A stretch of 50,527 bases of DNA, taken from NCBI GenBank assembly GCA_035942035.1, contig DASZDK010000027.1:1-50527 (forward strand). Direction: 5' to 3'. The notes under the pieces are model-generated. The model searched no databases. It worked only from the letters and a program-made list of their open reading frames with translations, and was not told where the DNA came from. Below, one piece after another: positions 15,164 through 23,159 of the stretch. The DNA comes from JAHWJR01 sp035942035. Lineage in GTDB: Bacteria; Actinomycetota; Acidimicrobiia; Acidimicrobiales; CADCSY01. Within the stretch, counting starts at the first letter, position 1; each line of letters starts with the position of its first letter. The translations under genes were made by a program, and so were the position numbers.

Positions 15164-16351
15164 ATGGGCGACCGCGGTCCAACCGGGGACAATCCCTTCG
15201 AAGGCCTGCCCTTCCTCGGCGACCTCGCCCGCATGCTGCAGTCCCAGGGCCCACTGAGCTGGGACGCCGCCCGGCAGTTCGCCCAGCAGGTGGCGACCGG
15301 CGGCGCCAGCGAGGCCAACCCCGACCCTACGGAGCGGATCCAGCTCGAGCAGCTGTCGCGGGTGGCCGACCTACGGGTGGCCGACGTCACCGGCCTGCCC
15401 ACGTCGACCACGGGGGCGGTGGTCACCGTGGTGCCGGTCACCCGCGCCGAGTGGGCCCGGCGCACGCTCGACGCCTACCGCCCCTTCCTGGAGCGGCTGT
15501 CGTCGTCGTTGTCGGCCGCCGGCGCCGCCCCGGGGAACGACGACGACGACCTGTCGGGTGACCCCACCAGCCAGCTCCTCGGCGGGATCTTCTCCATGAT
15601 CGGCCCGATGATGCTGGGCATGCAGTCCGGCGCCATGGTGGGCCACCTGGCCCGGCGTTCGCTCGGTCAGTACGACCTGCCGCTGCCCCGCCCCCGGTCC
15701 GACGAGCTCACCATCGTGGTGGCCAACCTCGACGAGCTGGGCGAGGAGTGGAGCCTGCCGCCCGACGACCTGCGGCTGTGGATCTGCCTTTCCGAGATGG
15801 CCACCCACGCCGTGCTGGGCCAGCCCCATGTCCGCCAGCGCATGGAGCGTCTGGTGCTCGACTACGTGTCCGCCTTCCGGCCCGACGCGGGGGCGCTGGA
15901 GGCGAGCCTCGGCAACGTCGACCCGTCCGACCTCCAGGGGCTCCAGCAGGCGCTGGGCGATCCCTCGGCCCTCCTCGGCGCCATCCAGTCGCCCGAGCAA
16001 CGGGCCATGCTCCCCCGCCTCGAGGCCCTGGCGGCGGTGGTGGTGGGCTACGTCGACCACGTCATGGACGCGGTGGGGACCACGCTCATCGGCTCCTACG
16101 GCATGCTCACCGAGGCCCTGCACCGCCGGCGGGTCGAGGCCGGCGCCGCCGACCGCTTCGTCGAGCACCTCTTCGGCCTCGAGTTGGGCCGCGAGCAGTA
16201 CGAGCGGGGCGCCGCCTTCGTCGAGGGAGTGGTGGAGCGCGCCGGTACCGACGCCCTCGGCCGACTGTGGCAGTCCGAGCGGGAGCTCCCCACGCCGGCC
16301 GAGGTCGACGCCCCCGGCCTGTGGCTGGCCCGCATCGACCTACCCGAGTGA
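15164..16351 (+). CDS. DUF2342/zincin-like protein lacking the zinc-binding histidines
   Basis: The 395-residue protein matches the actinobacterial zinc-dependent metalloprotease family (DUF2342, F420-biosynthesis-associated group) in length and in the stretches MQSGAMVGHLARRSLGQYDLPLP (about 153-175) and LLGAIQSPEQRAMLPRLEAL. The segment that should read L-H-E-x-x-H-x-V-x-L reads LSEMATHAVL, so both zinc histidines are replaced (Ser210, Thr214) while the glutamate is kept (Glu211); the next residue is His215. If the alignment is right, it is a pseudoenzyme. TACGAT at 15152-15157 lies six bases before the ATG, suggesting a leaderless mRNA. The gene ends in a three-frame stop repeat. Confidence 0.85.
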   Translation: MGDRGPTGDNPFEGLPFLGDLARMLQSQGPLSWDAARQFAQQVATGGASEANPDPTERIQLEQLSRVADLRVADVTGLPTSTTGAVVTVVPVTRAEWARRTLDAYRPFLERLSSSLSAAGAAPGNDDDDLSGDPTSQLLGGIFSMIGPMMLGMQSGAMVGHLARRSLGQYDLPLPRPRSDELTIVVANLDELGEEWSLPPDDLRLWICLSEMATHAVLGQPHVRQRMERLVLDYVSAFRPDAGALEASLGNVDPSDLQGLQQALGDPSALLGAIQSPEQRAMLPRLEALAAVVVGYVDHVMDAVGTTLIGSYGMLTEALHRRRVEAGAADRFVEHLFGLELGREQYERGAAFVEGVVERAGTDALGRLWQSERELPTPAEVDAPGLWLARIDLPE

Positions 16352-16372
16352 TCCGCTGATCCGCTGATCCGC
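16349..16372. repeat. Three tandem copies of an 8-bp unit with stops in all frames
   Basis: TGATCCGC is repeated three times without mismatch. The first copy supplies the stop codon of the DUF2342 gene. Because the unit is eight bases long, the three TGA triplets fall in three different frames. Confidence 0.85.
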
Positions 16373-16392
16373 TGGCCCGGTCTGCGGTGGCC

Positions 16393-17556
16393 TCAGCGGC
16401 AGACCATGGTCGAGCGGTCCTCGCCCCGCAGCGCCAGCACCCGACCCACGGCCTCGTCGAGTCGCGCCTCGGGCAGCCGGCCGTCGGCCACGGCGGCGAC
16501 CACCGCGTCACGCATGGCCGCGGCCTGGTCCCCAGGAGTGGCCAGTACCAGGTCGGCGCCGGCCACCAGCGCCATCACTGTCGCCTCGGCCAGCGACTGC
16601 TGATCGGCGACGGCCGACATGTTGACGGCATCGGTGACGGCCACCCCATCGAAGCCGAGGGACCGCAGCAGCCGGTAGGCGCCGGGCTCCAGGCTGGCGG
16701 GCAGCGGCCCCAGGGCAGGGAAGGTGACATGGGACATCATCACCGCGGGGATCCCGCCGTCGACGACCGGTCCGAAGGTGGCGGCGGCGGTCGCTTCCAG
16801 CTTGCCGAGCGGGACGTCTGCGACGACGGCGCCGTCGTGGCTGTCGGCCAGCTCTCCTTGTCCCGGGAAGTGCTTGGCCGTGGGCATCACCCCCGCACGG
16901 GTGAGCCCCTCGGCGAAGGCGGCGGCGTGGGCACCGGCCTCGGCCGGCGTCGCCGCGAACGACCGGTCGCCGATGGCGCCGCCGGCGGGCCCGCCGTCGA
17001 CGTCGGCGACGGGCGCCAGGATCAGATCGAACCCGAGGTCCGCCAACGTCGCCCCTCGCTCGGCGGCGACGGCGCTGATCTCGGCCGGCGGCCGGCGGCC
17101 CAGCTCCCGTGCCGACGGCGTGGCGCCGATGATGGGCCGCAGGCGCGACACACGCCCCCCCTCCTCGTCGACACTGACCAGAAGGGGTCGGGGCGACTGC
17201 CGGCGCAAGCCCTCGACGAGGGACCGCACCTGGGTGGCCTCGACGACGTTGTGCTTTACGAGCACCACGCCGCCCAGCCCCAGTGACGCCACCTCCACCG
17301 CCAGTGGGTGCTCGGCGGTGGTGGCGTTGCCGATGCCCACGGCCAGCACCGTGGCCGCCCGCACCTCGAGCGGCGCCGGCGCGCACGGTGTCGTGGTGGG
17401 CGCCGGATCAGACGGGGACGTGGTGGTCGGCTGCTCCGTCGAGGGGTCCCGGGCGGTGGCCCCCTCGGGCTCGCCCGACCCGCCGCAGGCCGCCAGGAAC
17501 ACGACCAGCACCACCGCCAGGGCGCGTCGGCACTGCGACGTGTCCCGGACCGACAT
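16393..17556 (-). CDS. Glycoside hydrolase family 3 lipoprotein (NagZ-like beta-N-acetylhexosaminidase)
   Basis: The 387-residue protein has a lipoprotein signal (hydrophobic VVLVVFLAAC with cysteine near residue 26), a Thr/Ser/Pro-rich spacer, and a GH3 barrel. Readable motifs are LVSVDEEGGRVSRL, the KHFPGQG substrate loop followed by DSHDG, where the histidine acts in catalysis in NagZ-type enzymes, and VTDAVNM with the presumed nucleophile aspartate. It should cleave terminal N-acetylglucosamine-type residues, probably from cell-wall fragments, outside the membrane. The ATG at 17556 is preferred over an upstream start because TAGCGT (17570-17565) ends eight bases before it and the signal peptide then has normal length. 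Confidence 0.9.
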   Translation of the reverse strand: MSVRDTSQCRRALAVVLVVFLAACGGSGEPEGATARDPSTEQPTTTSPSDPAPTTTPCAPAPLEVRAATVLAVGIGNATTAEHPLAVEVASLGLGGVVLVKHNVVEATQVRSLVEGLRRQSPRPLLVSVDEEGGRVSRLRPIIGATPSARELGRRPPAEISAVAAERGATLADLGFDLILAPVADVDGGPAGGAIGDRSFAATPAEAGAHAAAFAEGLTRAGVMPTAKHFPGQGELADSHDGAVVADVPLGKLEATAAATFGPVVDGGIPAVMMSHVTFPALGPLPASLEPGAYRLLRSLGFDGVAVTDAVNMSAVADQQSLAEATVMALVAGADLVLATPGDQAAAMRDAVVAAVADGRLPEARLDEAVGRVLALRGEDRSTMVCR

Positions 17557-17684
17557 CGACGGCGACGCTAACCGGGACTCTGTGTGGGAGCGAAGGCCGG
17601 TGAGCTCCACGTGCTCCGCCGGAGGGCCTCGGGCGGAGGAGCGAGTTATCGTCGCCTCCGGTCGATCGCCGTGAAGGAGCGCTC

Positions 17685-18335
17685 ATGAACGGTCCCCGCC
17701 CTCCCTCCAACGGCCTCTGCCCCCGGTGTGGCGCCCCGTTCCCAGTGGAGTTCAAGGGCGAGTGGTGGGAGACCGGCGCTCGGTGTGCCGAATGCGGCGT
17801 GGGCTCCGCACCACAGCGCTTTCTGGGCCCGTCGCACGGGGAGGTCCAGCACGCCCTCGCGGACTGGCCGCTGACCGCCCGAACGGCGGTGACCTCCGCC
17901 CTCGTGGAGCTCGACATCGCCTACCGCTGGGAAGCAGGACTCGTCCTGGTGGTGCCGGCGGCCGCCGGCGATCACGTCGGGCGGTTGCTCGACGAAGTCG
18001 AGCGTGTCCCGACCGCTGAGCCCCCTCCCCCCCCGGGCGACGTCGACCACGGTGGCGACGACGACGGTTCGGCGCAGGCGGCCATGGCCGAGTTGTTCGA
18101 CGCCGCCGACCGGCTCGTCCGTGCACCGGCTGATCCCTCGAGGACCGAGGCTGCGGTTGCGGCCGCGGCCACGGTGAACTCCAGTGCCTGTCCCTATGGT
18201 CTCGAGCTCTCCCAGTGGCGCGAGATCCAGCGGCTCGGGTCCACGCTCGCCGCTGAGGTGGCGGCAGCGGCGCCCGAGGCGGCGGTGGCGGCGAACGCCG
18301 ATGCCCTACGGCAGCTTCTCCGCAACTACGTGTGA
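17685..18335 (+). CDS. Hypothetical protein with N-terminal zinc ribbon (216 aa)
   Basis: Two CxxC pairs near residues 12-15 (CPRCGAPF) and 34-37 (CAECG) form a likely zinc ribbon. The rest shows an alpha/beta segment (WEAGLVLVVPAAAGDHVG), an acidic Pro/Asp/Gly linker and an Ala-rich helical C-terminal domain. I do not recognise a family. The ATG has a strong Shine-Dalgarno sequence (GAAGGAG, about seven bases upstream), unlike most operon-leading genes here, and TATCGT about 33 bases upstream could be the -10. The stop is six bases from the convergent, frameshifted ABM-like gene. Confidence 0.75.
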   Translation: MNGPRPPSNGLCPRCGAPFPVEFKGEWWETGARCAECGVGSAPQRFLGPSHGEVQHALADWPLTARTAVTSALVELDIAYRWEAGLVLVVPAAAGDHVGRLLDEVERVPTAEPPPPPGDVDHGGDDDGSAQAAMAELFDAADRLVRAPADPSRTEAAVAAAATVNSSACPYGLELSQWREIQRLGSTLAAEVAAAAPEAAVAANADALRQLLRNYV

Positions 18336-18340
18336 GCCAG

Positions 18341-18630
18341 TCACCAGGCGTCGACGGGTTCCAGAATCGCTGTCTCCGGGGTCCCGGCCAGGGCCGGCGC
18401 GTTCTCCCGTACCCCCAGACCTTGGTCTTCAGAAAGCCCAGGAACGCCTCCGCTTCCTCGGTGGTGTCGAACTCGAGGTCGATCAGCACGTATCTCGGGT
18501 TGCCGACGGGTCGCTGCACCCGCTCGGCCCGGAGCCCTGCCGCACGCCGGTGGTCACTGAACCGGGCGAACGCCGAGGCCCACGTCTCGAAATCGGTGAT
18601 CGGGTGCTCGAGGCCTGGCCTCGTGCCCAT
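18341..18630 (-). pseudogene. ABM-like dimeric alpha/beta-barrel protein with a one-base frameshift
   Basis: From the ATG at 18630 the reading frame gives an intact small-protein start (HPITDFETWASAFARFSDHR, then VLIDLEFDTTEEAEAFLGFL) that looks like the antibiotic-biosynthesis-monooxygenase-like single-domain family. After KVW the frame runs into low-complexity Arg/Pro sequence without stopping. Shifting by one base restores ENAPALAGTPETAILEPVDAW and a TGA at 18343-18341, exactly the expected ending. Restoring one G in the five-G tract (plus-strand C tract 18412-18416) gives a 96-residue protein. This is either a real inactivating deletion or a homopolymer sequencing error; the rest of the gene is undamaged, which favours error or a very recent event. 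Confidence 0.8.
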
Positions 18631-18888
18631 GAAGTTCCATGACGAGGACGGGGCGAGGAAGGTCCTCGGCCTCCCCGACGACCCCAGCTCGCCCATGGGC
18701 GTCACCGTGGGCAGGCCGGCGCCATCGGAGTCGGGACCGAAACTCGTCGCCGCATCCCCCTCGACGAACTGGTGCGGTGGGGCCGCCGGTCGGACTGAGG
18801 CACCGCTTCCCGCTCGTGCTCGCCGAAGGTCCCACACCACGGCATCGCCCGGCACCTGGGGCTCAGCGGGCACTACGGTGCACCGTCC
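18631..18888. other. Divergent intergenic region upstream of the GMC oxidoreductase
   Basis: No convincing gene is seen in these 258 bases on either strand. On the plus strand TACGGT at 18874-18879 lies nine bases before the GTG at 18889 and is the likely -10 of the oxidoreductase gene. Confidence 0.45.
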
Positions 18889-20856
18889 GTGGCCCACCTC
18901 CTGACCGAGCTCGCGAGCCGGCGCCAGCGGGCCCTGGCCGACATCTGCGACACGTTCGTGCCCGGCGTCGACGGGTGTCCCTCGGCCAGCCGCCTCGGCG
19001 TACCCGAGGCCTTCCGCGCCATCGCCGCGGCCAACCTCCGCGCCGGCGAGATGCGGGAGCTCGAGGCACTGCTCGCCCTCTGGAACGGCCGGGGCGCCAC
19101 CCTGCTCGCCGGCGGTGGCTTCCGTCGCTTCGGTGATCTGCCCCAGGAACAGCGAGAGCGCGTCCTGCTCTCGTGGTGCGACAGCCGCCTGCCGCAGCGC
19201 CGGGCCGCCTTCCAGGCGCTGCGCAAGGCGGCCACGACGCTGTCCTACATCCTGCCGGCTGCTGACGGGCGCAACCCAGCGTGGGACTCCATGCGCTACC
19301 CGGGCCCGTGCGGGCCAGTGGCGAAGCCTTCTCCGAGGGAGATCGAGCCTCACGCCGTCGACCGCGACACCACGCTCGACTGCGACGTGTGCGTGGTGGG
19401 GTCGGGCGCCGGCGGGGGGACGGCGGCGGCGGTGCTGGCTGGCGCCGGCCTCGACGTGGTCGTGCTCGAGGCCGGCGACTACCTCGACGACGGCGACTTC
19501 GACGGCGGTGAGCTGGACGGGTACTCGCGCCTGTACCTGAACGGCGCCACCCTGGCCACCGCCGACCAGAGCGTGGGCCTGTTCGCGGGGGCATGCCTGG
19601 GCGGTGGGACGGTCGTCAACTTCTCCACGTCCTTCCGCACGACCGACGAGGTCCGGGCGGAGTGGGCCGAGTTCGGCGTCGCAGCCATGGCGTCCGACGA
19701 CTACAGCCGCAGCCTCGACGCGGTGTGGGAGCGCCTCGGCGTCACCTCCGACGAGAGTTGGTCGTCCCGGCGCGAGCAGGTGATGCAGCAGGGCCTGGAG
19801 GCCCTGGGGTGGCACGTCGACCACATGCCCCGCAACGTGCGGGGCTGCGACGAGGCGGTGTGCGGCTACAGCCCCTTCGGCTGCCTGGCCGGAGCCAAGC
19901 AGTCGACCACCAAGACGTGGCTGGCCGACGCCTGGCGGCGAGGGGCTCGCATCCTGGTGCGCACGCGCGCCGAGCGGGTGACCGTCGAGCACGGCCGGGC
20001 GCAGGGCGTCGAGGCCCGTACCGCCGACGACCACGAGGTGACGGTCCGAGCGCGAGCGGTGGTGATGGCGGCCGGGGCGGTCCACACCCCCGCCCTCCTG
20101 CGCCGTTCGGGGCTCGACAACGACAACATCGGTCGCCACCTCCGGCTCCATCCGGTGACCGGTGTGGCCGGGGTGTTCGACGAGGACCTCCGCCCGTGGG
20201 AGGGCGTGATGCAGGCCGTCTACTCCGACGAGATGGCCGACCTCCACGCCGGCTATGGCATGAAGTTGGAGTCGGCGCCTTTCCACCCCAGCGTGCTGGC
20301 CATGTACGCACCCTGGAGGACGGCTCGCCAGCACCACGACCTGATGCGACAGCTGCCCCATCTCGCCCCCATCGGCGTGCTGTTGCGGGACAGCAGCGAG
20401 GGCGAGGTGCGGGTCGACCGCGACGGCCAGCCGGTGCTCCATTACCGGCTCAACGACTTCGACATCGGCCACATCCGCACCGGCGTGGACGGGGCGGCTC
20501 GGGTGCTGGAGGCCGCCGGCGCCAAGCAGGTCTTCTCGGCGCACAAGGACTGGGTCCGCTACGAGCCGGGGCGAGGCCGAGGCCGTGAGGGGTTCATGGA
20601 CGAGGCCGACCGGTGCGGGTGGCGGGCGGGACAGTGCGTCTTCACCTCGTTCCACATCATGGGGTCGGCCCGCATGGGCGGTTCTCCCCACGACTCGGCC
20701 TGCAACCCTGAGGGCGAGACCTGGGACGTCGAGGGCATCTACGTCTGCGACGGCTCGACGTTCCCGACCGCCTCCGGCGTCAACCCCATGATCACCATCG
20801 AGGCCATCGCCCACCTGAACGCTTCGAGACTGGCCCGGACACTCGCCGGACGCTGA
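18889..20856 (+). CDS. GMC-family FAD oxidoreductase, long-chain alcohol oxidase-like
   Basis: The 655-residue flavoenzyme has an N-terminal helical domain (1-130) resembling the extra domain of long-chain fatty-alcohol oxidases, then the FAD-binding GxGxxGG motif (VVGSGAGGGTAAAVLAGAG, about 167-185) and the acidic end of the dinucleotide fold (VVVLEAGD). It has a GACLGGGTVVNFS segment and the C-terminal GMC signature (SGVNPMITIEAIAHLNA). The conserved His of the active site is in the SFHIMGSARMG block. It should oxidise an alcohol or aldehyde substrate with FAD and transfer electrons to oxygen or a carrier; the substrate cannot be told. The GTG start sits nine bases after TACGGT. Confidence 0.92.
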   Translation: MAHLLTELASRRQRALADICDTFVPGVDGCPSASRLGVPEAFRAIAAANLRAGEMRELEALLALWNGRGATLLAGGGFRRFGDLPQEQRERVLLSWCDSRLPQRRAAFQALRKAATTLSYILPAADGRNPAWDSMRYPGPCGPVAKPSPREIEPHAVDRDTTLDCDVCVVGSGAGGGTAAAVLAGAGLDVVVLEAGDYLDDGDFDGGELDGYSRLYLNGATLATADQSVGLFAGACLGGGTVVNFSTSFRTTDEVRAEWAEFGVAAMASDDYSRSLDAVWERLGVTSDESWSSRREQVMQQGLEALGWHVDHMPRNVRGCDEAVCGYSPFGCLAGAKQSTTKTWLADAWRRGARILVRTRAERVTVEHGRAQGVEARTADDHEVTVRARAVVMAAGAVHTPALLRRSGLDNDNIGRHLRLHPVTGVAGVFDEDLRPWEGVMQAVYSDEMADLHAGYGMKLESAPFHPSVLAMYAPWRTARQHHDLMRQLPHLAPIGVLLRDSSEGEVRVDRDGQPVLHYRLNDFDIGHIRTGVDGAARVLEAAGAKQVFSAHKDWVRYEPGRGRGREGFMDEADRCGWRAGQCVFTSFHIMGSARMGGSPHDSACNPEGETWDVEGIYVCDGSTFPTASGVNPMITIEAIAHLNASRLARTLAGR

Positions 20857-20876
20857 ACGCCGGCCGGCCAGGCCCC

Positions 20877-20906
20877 GAGGGGCGGACGCTGCGCTGCGAG
20901 CCCCTC
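20877..20906. terminator. Bidirectional hairpin between convergent genes
   Basis: GAGGGGC (20877-20883) and GCCCCTC (20900-20906) are perfect complements, with a GC-rich 16-base loop that can extend pairing. The hairpin fills the 54-base gap between the convergent GMC and phosphoesterase genes. There is no T-tract. Confidence 0.6.
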
Positions 20907-20910
20907 AGGC

Positions 20911-22659
20911 CTACGGCGGGCTGCTGGCTTGCCTGCGACGTCGGATCGGAGCTTCGATGAGGTGGGGAGTCGGCTCGTCTCCGACCGGGTCGAACCAGGG
21001 CGCCTCATCCGGGGCGTCGGGGCGCAACTTCCACTTCCGGCCGACTCTGTCGATCCCGATGGGATAGACGCTCAAGGTCCCTTCAGTGTCGATGTGGAGC
21101 CGGAGGAAGTTCTTGTGGTCCATGTGGTGCAGGGGCGCGTAGGTCTCGTTGTCGTGAAAGCCGAAGCAGTTGGCCACCCACAGGTAGGCGGCGATGCCCA
21201 GGACGCCCCCGATCCCCCCGAAGACAGCAACGAGCCCGAGGAACGTGAGCAGTGAAGCGGCGTTCCCGCTGACGCCCGAGGACAGCGTCGAGGCGGCGAT
21301 CATGGTCGCAGCCAGCGTGGCGAACAGCATCAGCGAATGGAGGAGCCCCAGCAGCACCCTCGCTGCTCCGCTGGCGTCGTGGGCCAGGCGGACCATCAAG
21401 CCCACCGTCACGAGGATCAGCAGGAGCAGCAGGAAGGCGGTCGGGCTGGACCACAGCGCCCGGCGCAGGTCCTCGAGCCCGAGCGACCTGTGGGCGTCCT
21501 CGAGGTGGAGGTTCAGCATGAAGGCCAGCAGGATCTGGGCGCCGCCGAAGACGGCAGCGAGGGGCAGATTGTACGCAGGTAGAAGCAGGACTCGCTTGCG
21601 GAGGCGCTTCGAATCGGGCGCCGAGGGATAGACCGCAGCGCGCCGGTACCTCTGCTGCTCTGCGTCGGGGTCGGGGTCGGTCCGGTCGGGAACGCCCTGC
21701 GTCGGGTGCATGAAGGCCCCGCCGCCGCCGGCAGTGATGACCTGGCGCGATCCGCCCTCCTCTTCGTAGCGGCAGTAGTAGTGACGCCCGCTCTTGAGGT
21801 AGAGCGCGATCCGGCCGCCCGCCGGCGCGATGATCTCCCGCTCGAGGTACTGGAGGTTTCGGTCGGAAGCGACCTCGTCGCTTCGCCGACCGCTGCCCAC
21901 CTCCTTGGCCCGACACAGGATGATGGAGTCGCCGGGCTCCACTTCATCGGCGGTGATCTCCGAGAAGTACCGAAGCTGAACCTCGTCGAAGGACTCGCCG
22001 AACTGCATGTCGATCCCCCACAGCCACCACCGCTGAGGCAGCTTCAGGGCGAAGTAGCTCCGGGTCTGACTCGTCTGCCATGCGCCGATCGAGCGCCCCC
22101 GACAGAAGACGTTGGTGAAGTTGATGAGGCCGTCGTACCAGTCGTGGCTCCCGGGGATGGCGAACAGGTCGGGGGTGTCCCCAGCGACGCAGGGCATGGC
22201 CGCCCGGTACGGGCCGATGAGGCGGTTCTGGTACTCGCTCCACTTGGGCACCGGGTAGACCTGATCACCCCCCATGACCAGGAGGCGCCCCCGCCTCGTC
22301 GACCGGCCCTCACCGTCCCAGTCCAGCGCAAGCTCCTCCTGGGCCAGGAGCCGGGCCACGGTGTAGGTCGAGTTCCAGCCGTCGCCGAGGTCGGCCACGT
22401 AGTCGAACCACAGCTCAGGGCGGTCCGAGTGGTCGTAGACCGACGCAGGCATCAGGGCCTGCAACTCACGGCTGTCGACGTAGGAGCTGGAGAACCCCGA
22501 CGCAGCCACTCGGGCAGCGGTTCCCACCAGCTGATGGGGATCGAACCAGCGCACCATCGCTCTGCGGACGAAGCCGAGCTCCGACTCCGAGCCTGGACGC
22601 TTGGGGCATCCCTGCTTGCCCGAGCCGGGGCGCACGTGGACGTATCCCATTGGCGACAT
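20911..22659 (-). CDS. Metallophosphoesterase fused to a four-helix membrane domain
   Basis: The 582-residue protein starts with a calcineurin-like phosphoesterase domain: VADLGDGWNS, VMGGDQVYP and IPGSHDWYDG correspond to the GDG, GGD and GNHD metal-binding blocks (the last with Ser for Asn), and a later SGRHYYCRY supplies histidine. Four hydrophobic helices follow at about residues 360-500, then a conserved-looking soluble tail (KNFLRLHID through IGIDRVGRKW). The active site would lie in the cytoplasm and the substrate is unknown. The start is uncertain: ATG 22659 has AGGGA about six bases upstream; ATG 22650 and GTG 22764 are alternatives, and the last would leave almost no promoter for the divergent gene. 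Confidence 0.85.
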   Translation of the reverse strand: MSPMGYVHVRPGSGKQGCPKRPGSESELGFVRRAMVRWFDPHQLVGTAARVAASGFSSSYVDSRELQALMPASVYDHSDRPELWFDYVADLGDGWNSTYTVARLLAQEELALDWDGEGRSTRRGRLLVMGGDQVYPVPKWSEYQNRLIGPYRAAMPCVAGDTPDLFAIPGSHDWYDGLINFTNVFCRGRSIGAWQTSQTRSYFALKLPQRWWLWGIDMQFGESFDEVQLRYFSEITADEVEPGDSIILCRAKEVGSGRRSDEVASDRNLQYLEREIIAPAGGRIALYLKSGRHYYCRYEEEGGSRQVITAGGGGAFMHPTQGVPDRTDPDPDAEQQRYRRAAVYPSAPDSKRLRKRVLLLPAYNLPLAAVFGGAQILLAFMLNLHLEDAHRSLGLEDLRRALWSSPTAFLLLLLILVTVGLMVRLAHDASGAARVLLGLLHSLMLFATLAATMIAASTLSSGVSGNAASLLTFLGLVAVFGGIGGVLGIAAYLWVANCFGFHDNETYAPLHHMDHKNFLRLHIDTEGTLSVYPIGIDRVGRKWKLRPDAPDEAPWFDPVGDEPTPHLIEAPIRRRRQASSPP

Positions 22660-22780
22660 TCTTATCCCTGGCGCCCGGGCGTGGTCAGTTGCGAGAGCCT
22701 GGTCGCTGGCGGGGTCGTCCGGCCCGATCTGGACGGCGGGCCCGACGTTTGTCCCGGGTTCCACAGGGAAGCACTAGCGC

Positions 22781-22972
22781 ATGGATCCCAAGCTGGCCTT
22801 CTTGTTCTACCTCGCCGCCGTGGTGTGCTTCGCCCTCGCCGCCTTCAGCCCGGTCGGCCCCGGCCTGGGTCGCACCGGCGCCGGCGTCGGTGGGCGCATC
22901 GGCCTGGTGCCCCTCGGCCTGGCGCTGGCGCTCTTCCCGACGCTGTGGGCGACGGGCGGAGCCGCCTTCTGA
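22781..22972 (+). CDS. Small two-helix membrane protein (63 aa)
   Basis: The ATG-started protein has two hydrophobic helices (about 5-25 and 40-60) joined by a short Gly-rich, Arg-containing loop, and almost nothing else. I do not know a function. It is divergent from the phosphoesterase gene and 187 bases upstream of the antiporter. The length, helix spacing and ATG are consistent with a real small membrane protein, but evidence is limited to hydrophobicity. Confidence 0.6.
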   Translation: MDPKLAFLFYLAAVVCFALAAFSPVGPGLGRTGAGVGGRIGLVPLGLALALFPTLWATGGAAF

Positions 22973-23159
22973 CCTGAGCCGCCGCGTCCCTCGCTCGACG
23001 GAACGGCAAGCGGTTGGTGACGACTCTGCCCTGACGTACCGGCGACCGGCGTCTGAGCTGAGACGCTCGACGCCAGGCCGCTCCGGCAGAGGAGCGACGG
23101 GAAAGAGTGCCACTGTGGGGTGCACCGAGCCCCTCACGAACCGTCGCTACGGTGATGCC
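22973..23159 (+). promoter_or_regulatory. Intergenic region with -10 of the antiporter gene
   Basis: TACGGT at 23148-23153 is six bases before the GTG at 23160, with no ribosome-binding sequence. No other feature was recognised in these 187 bases. Confidence 0.45.

Noticed and set aside
17752..20814. A 1020-codon minus-strand frame across the zinc-ribbon and GMC genes
   Set aside because: Only the 18414-18630 part is protein-like (the ABM-like gene). The rest is antisense to a well-supported GMC oxidoreductase.
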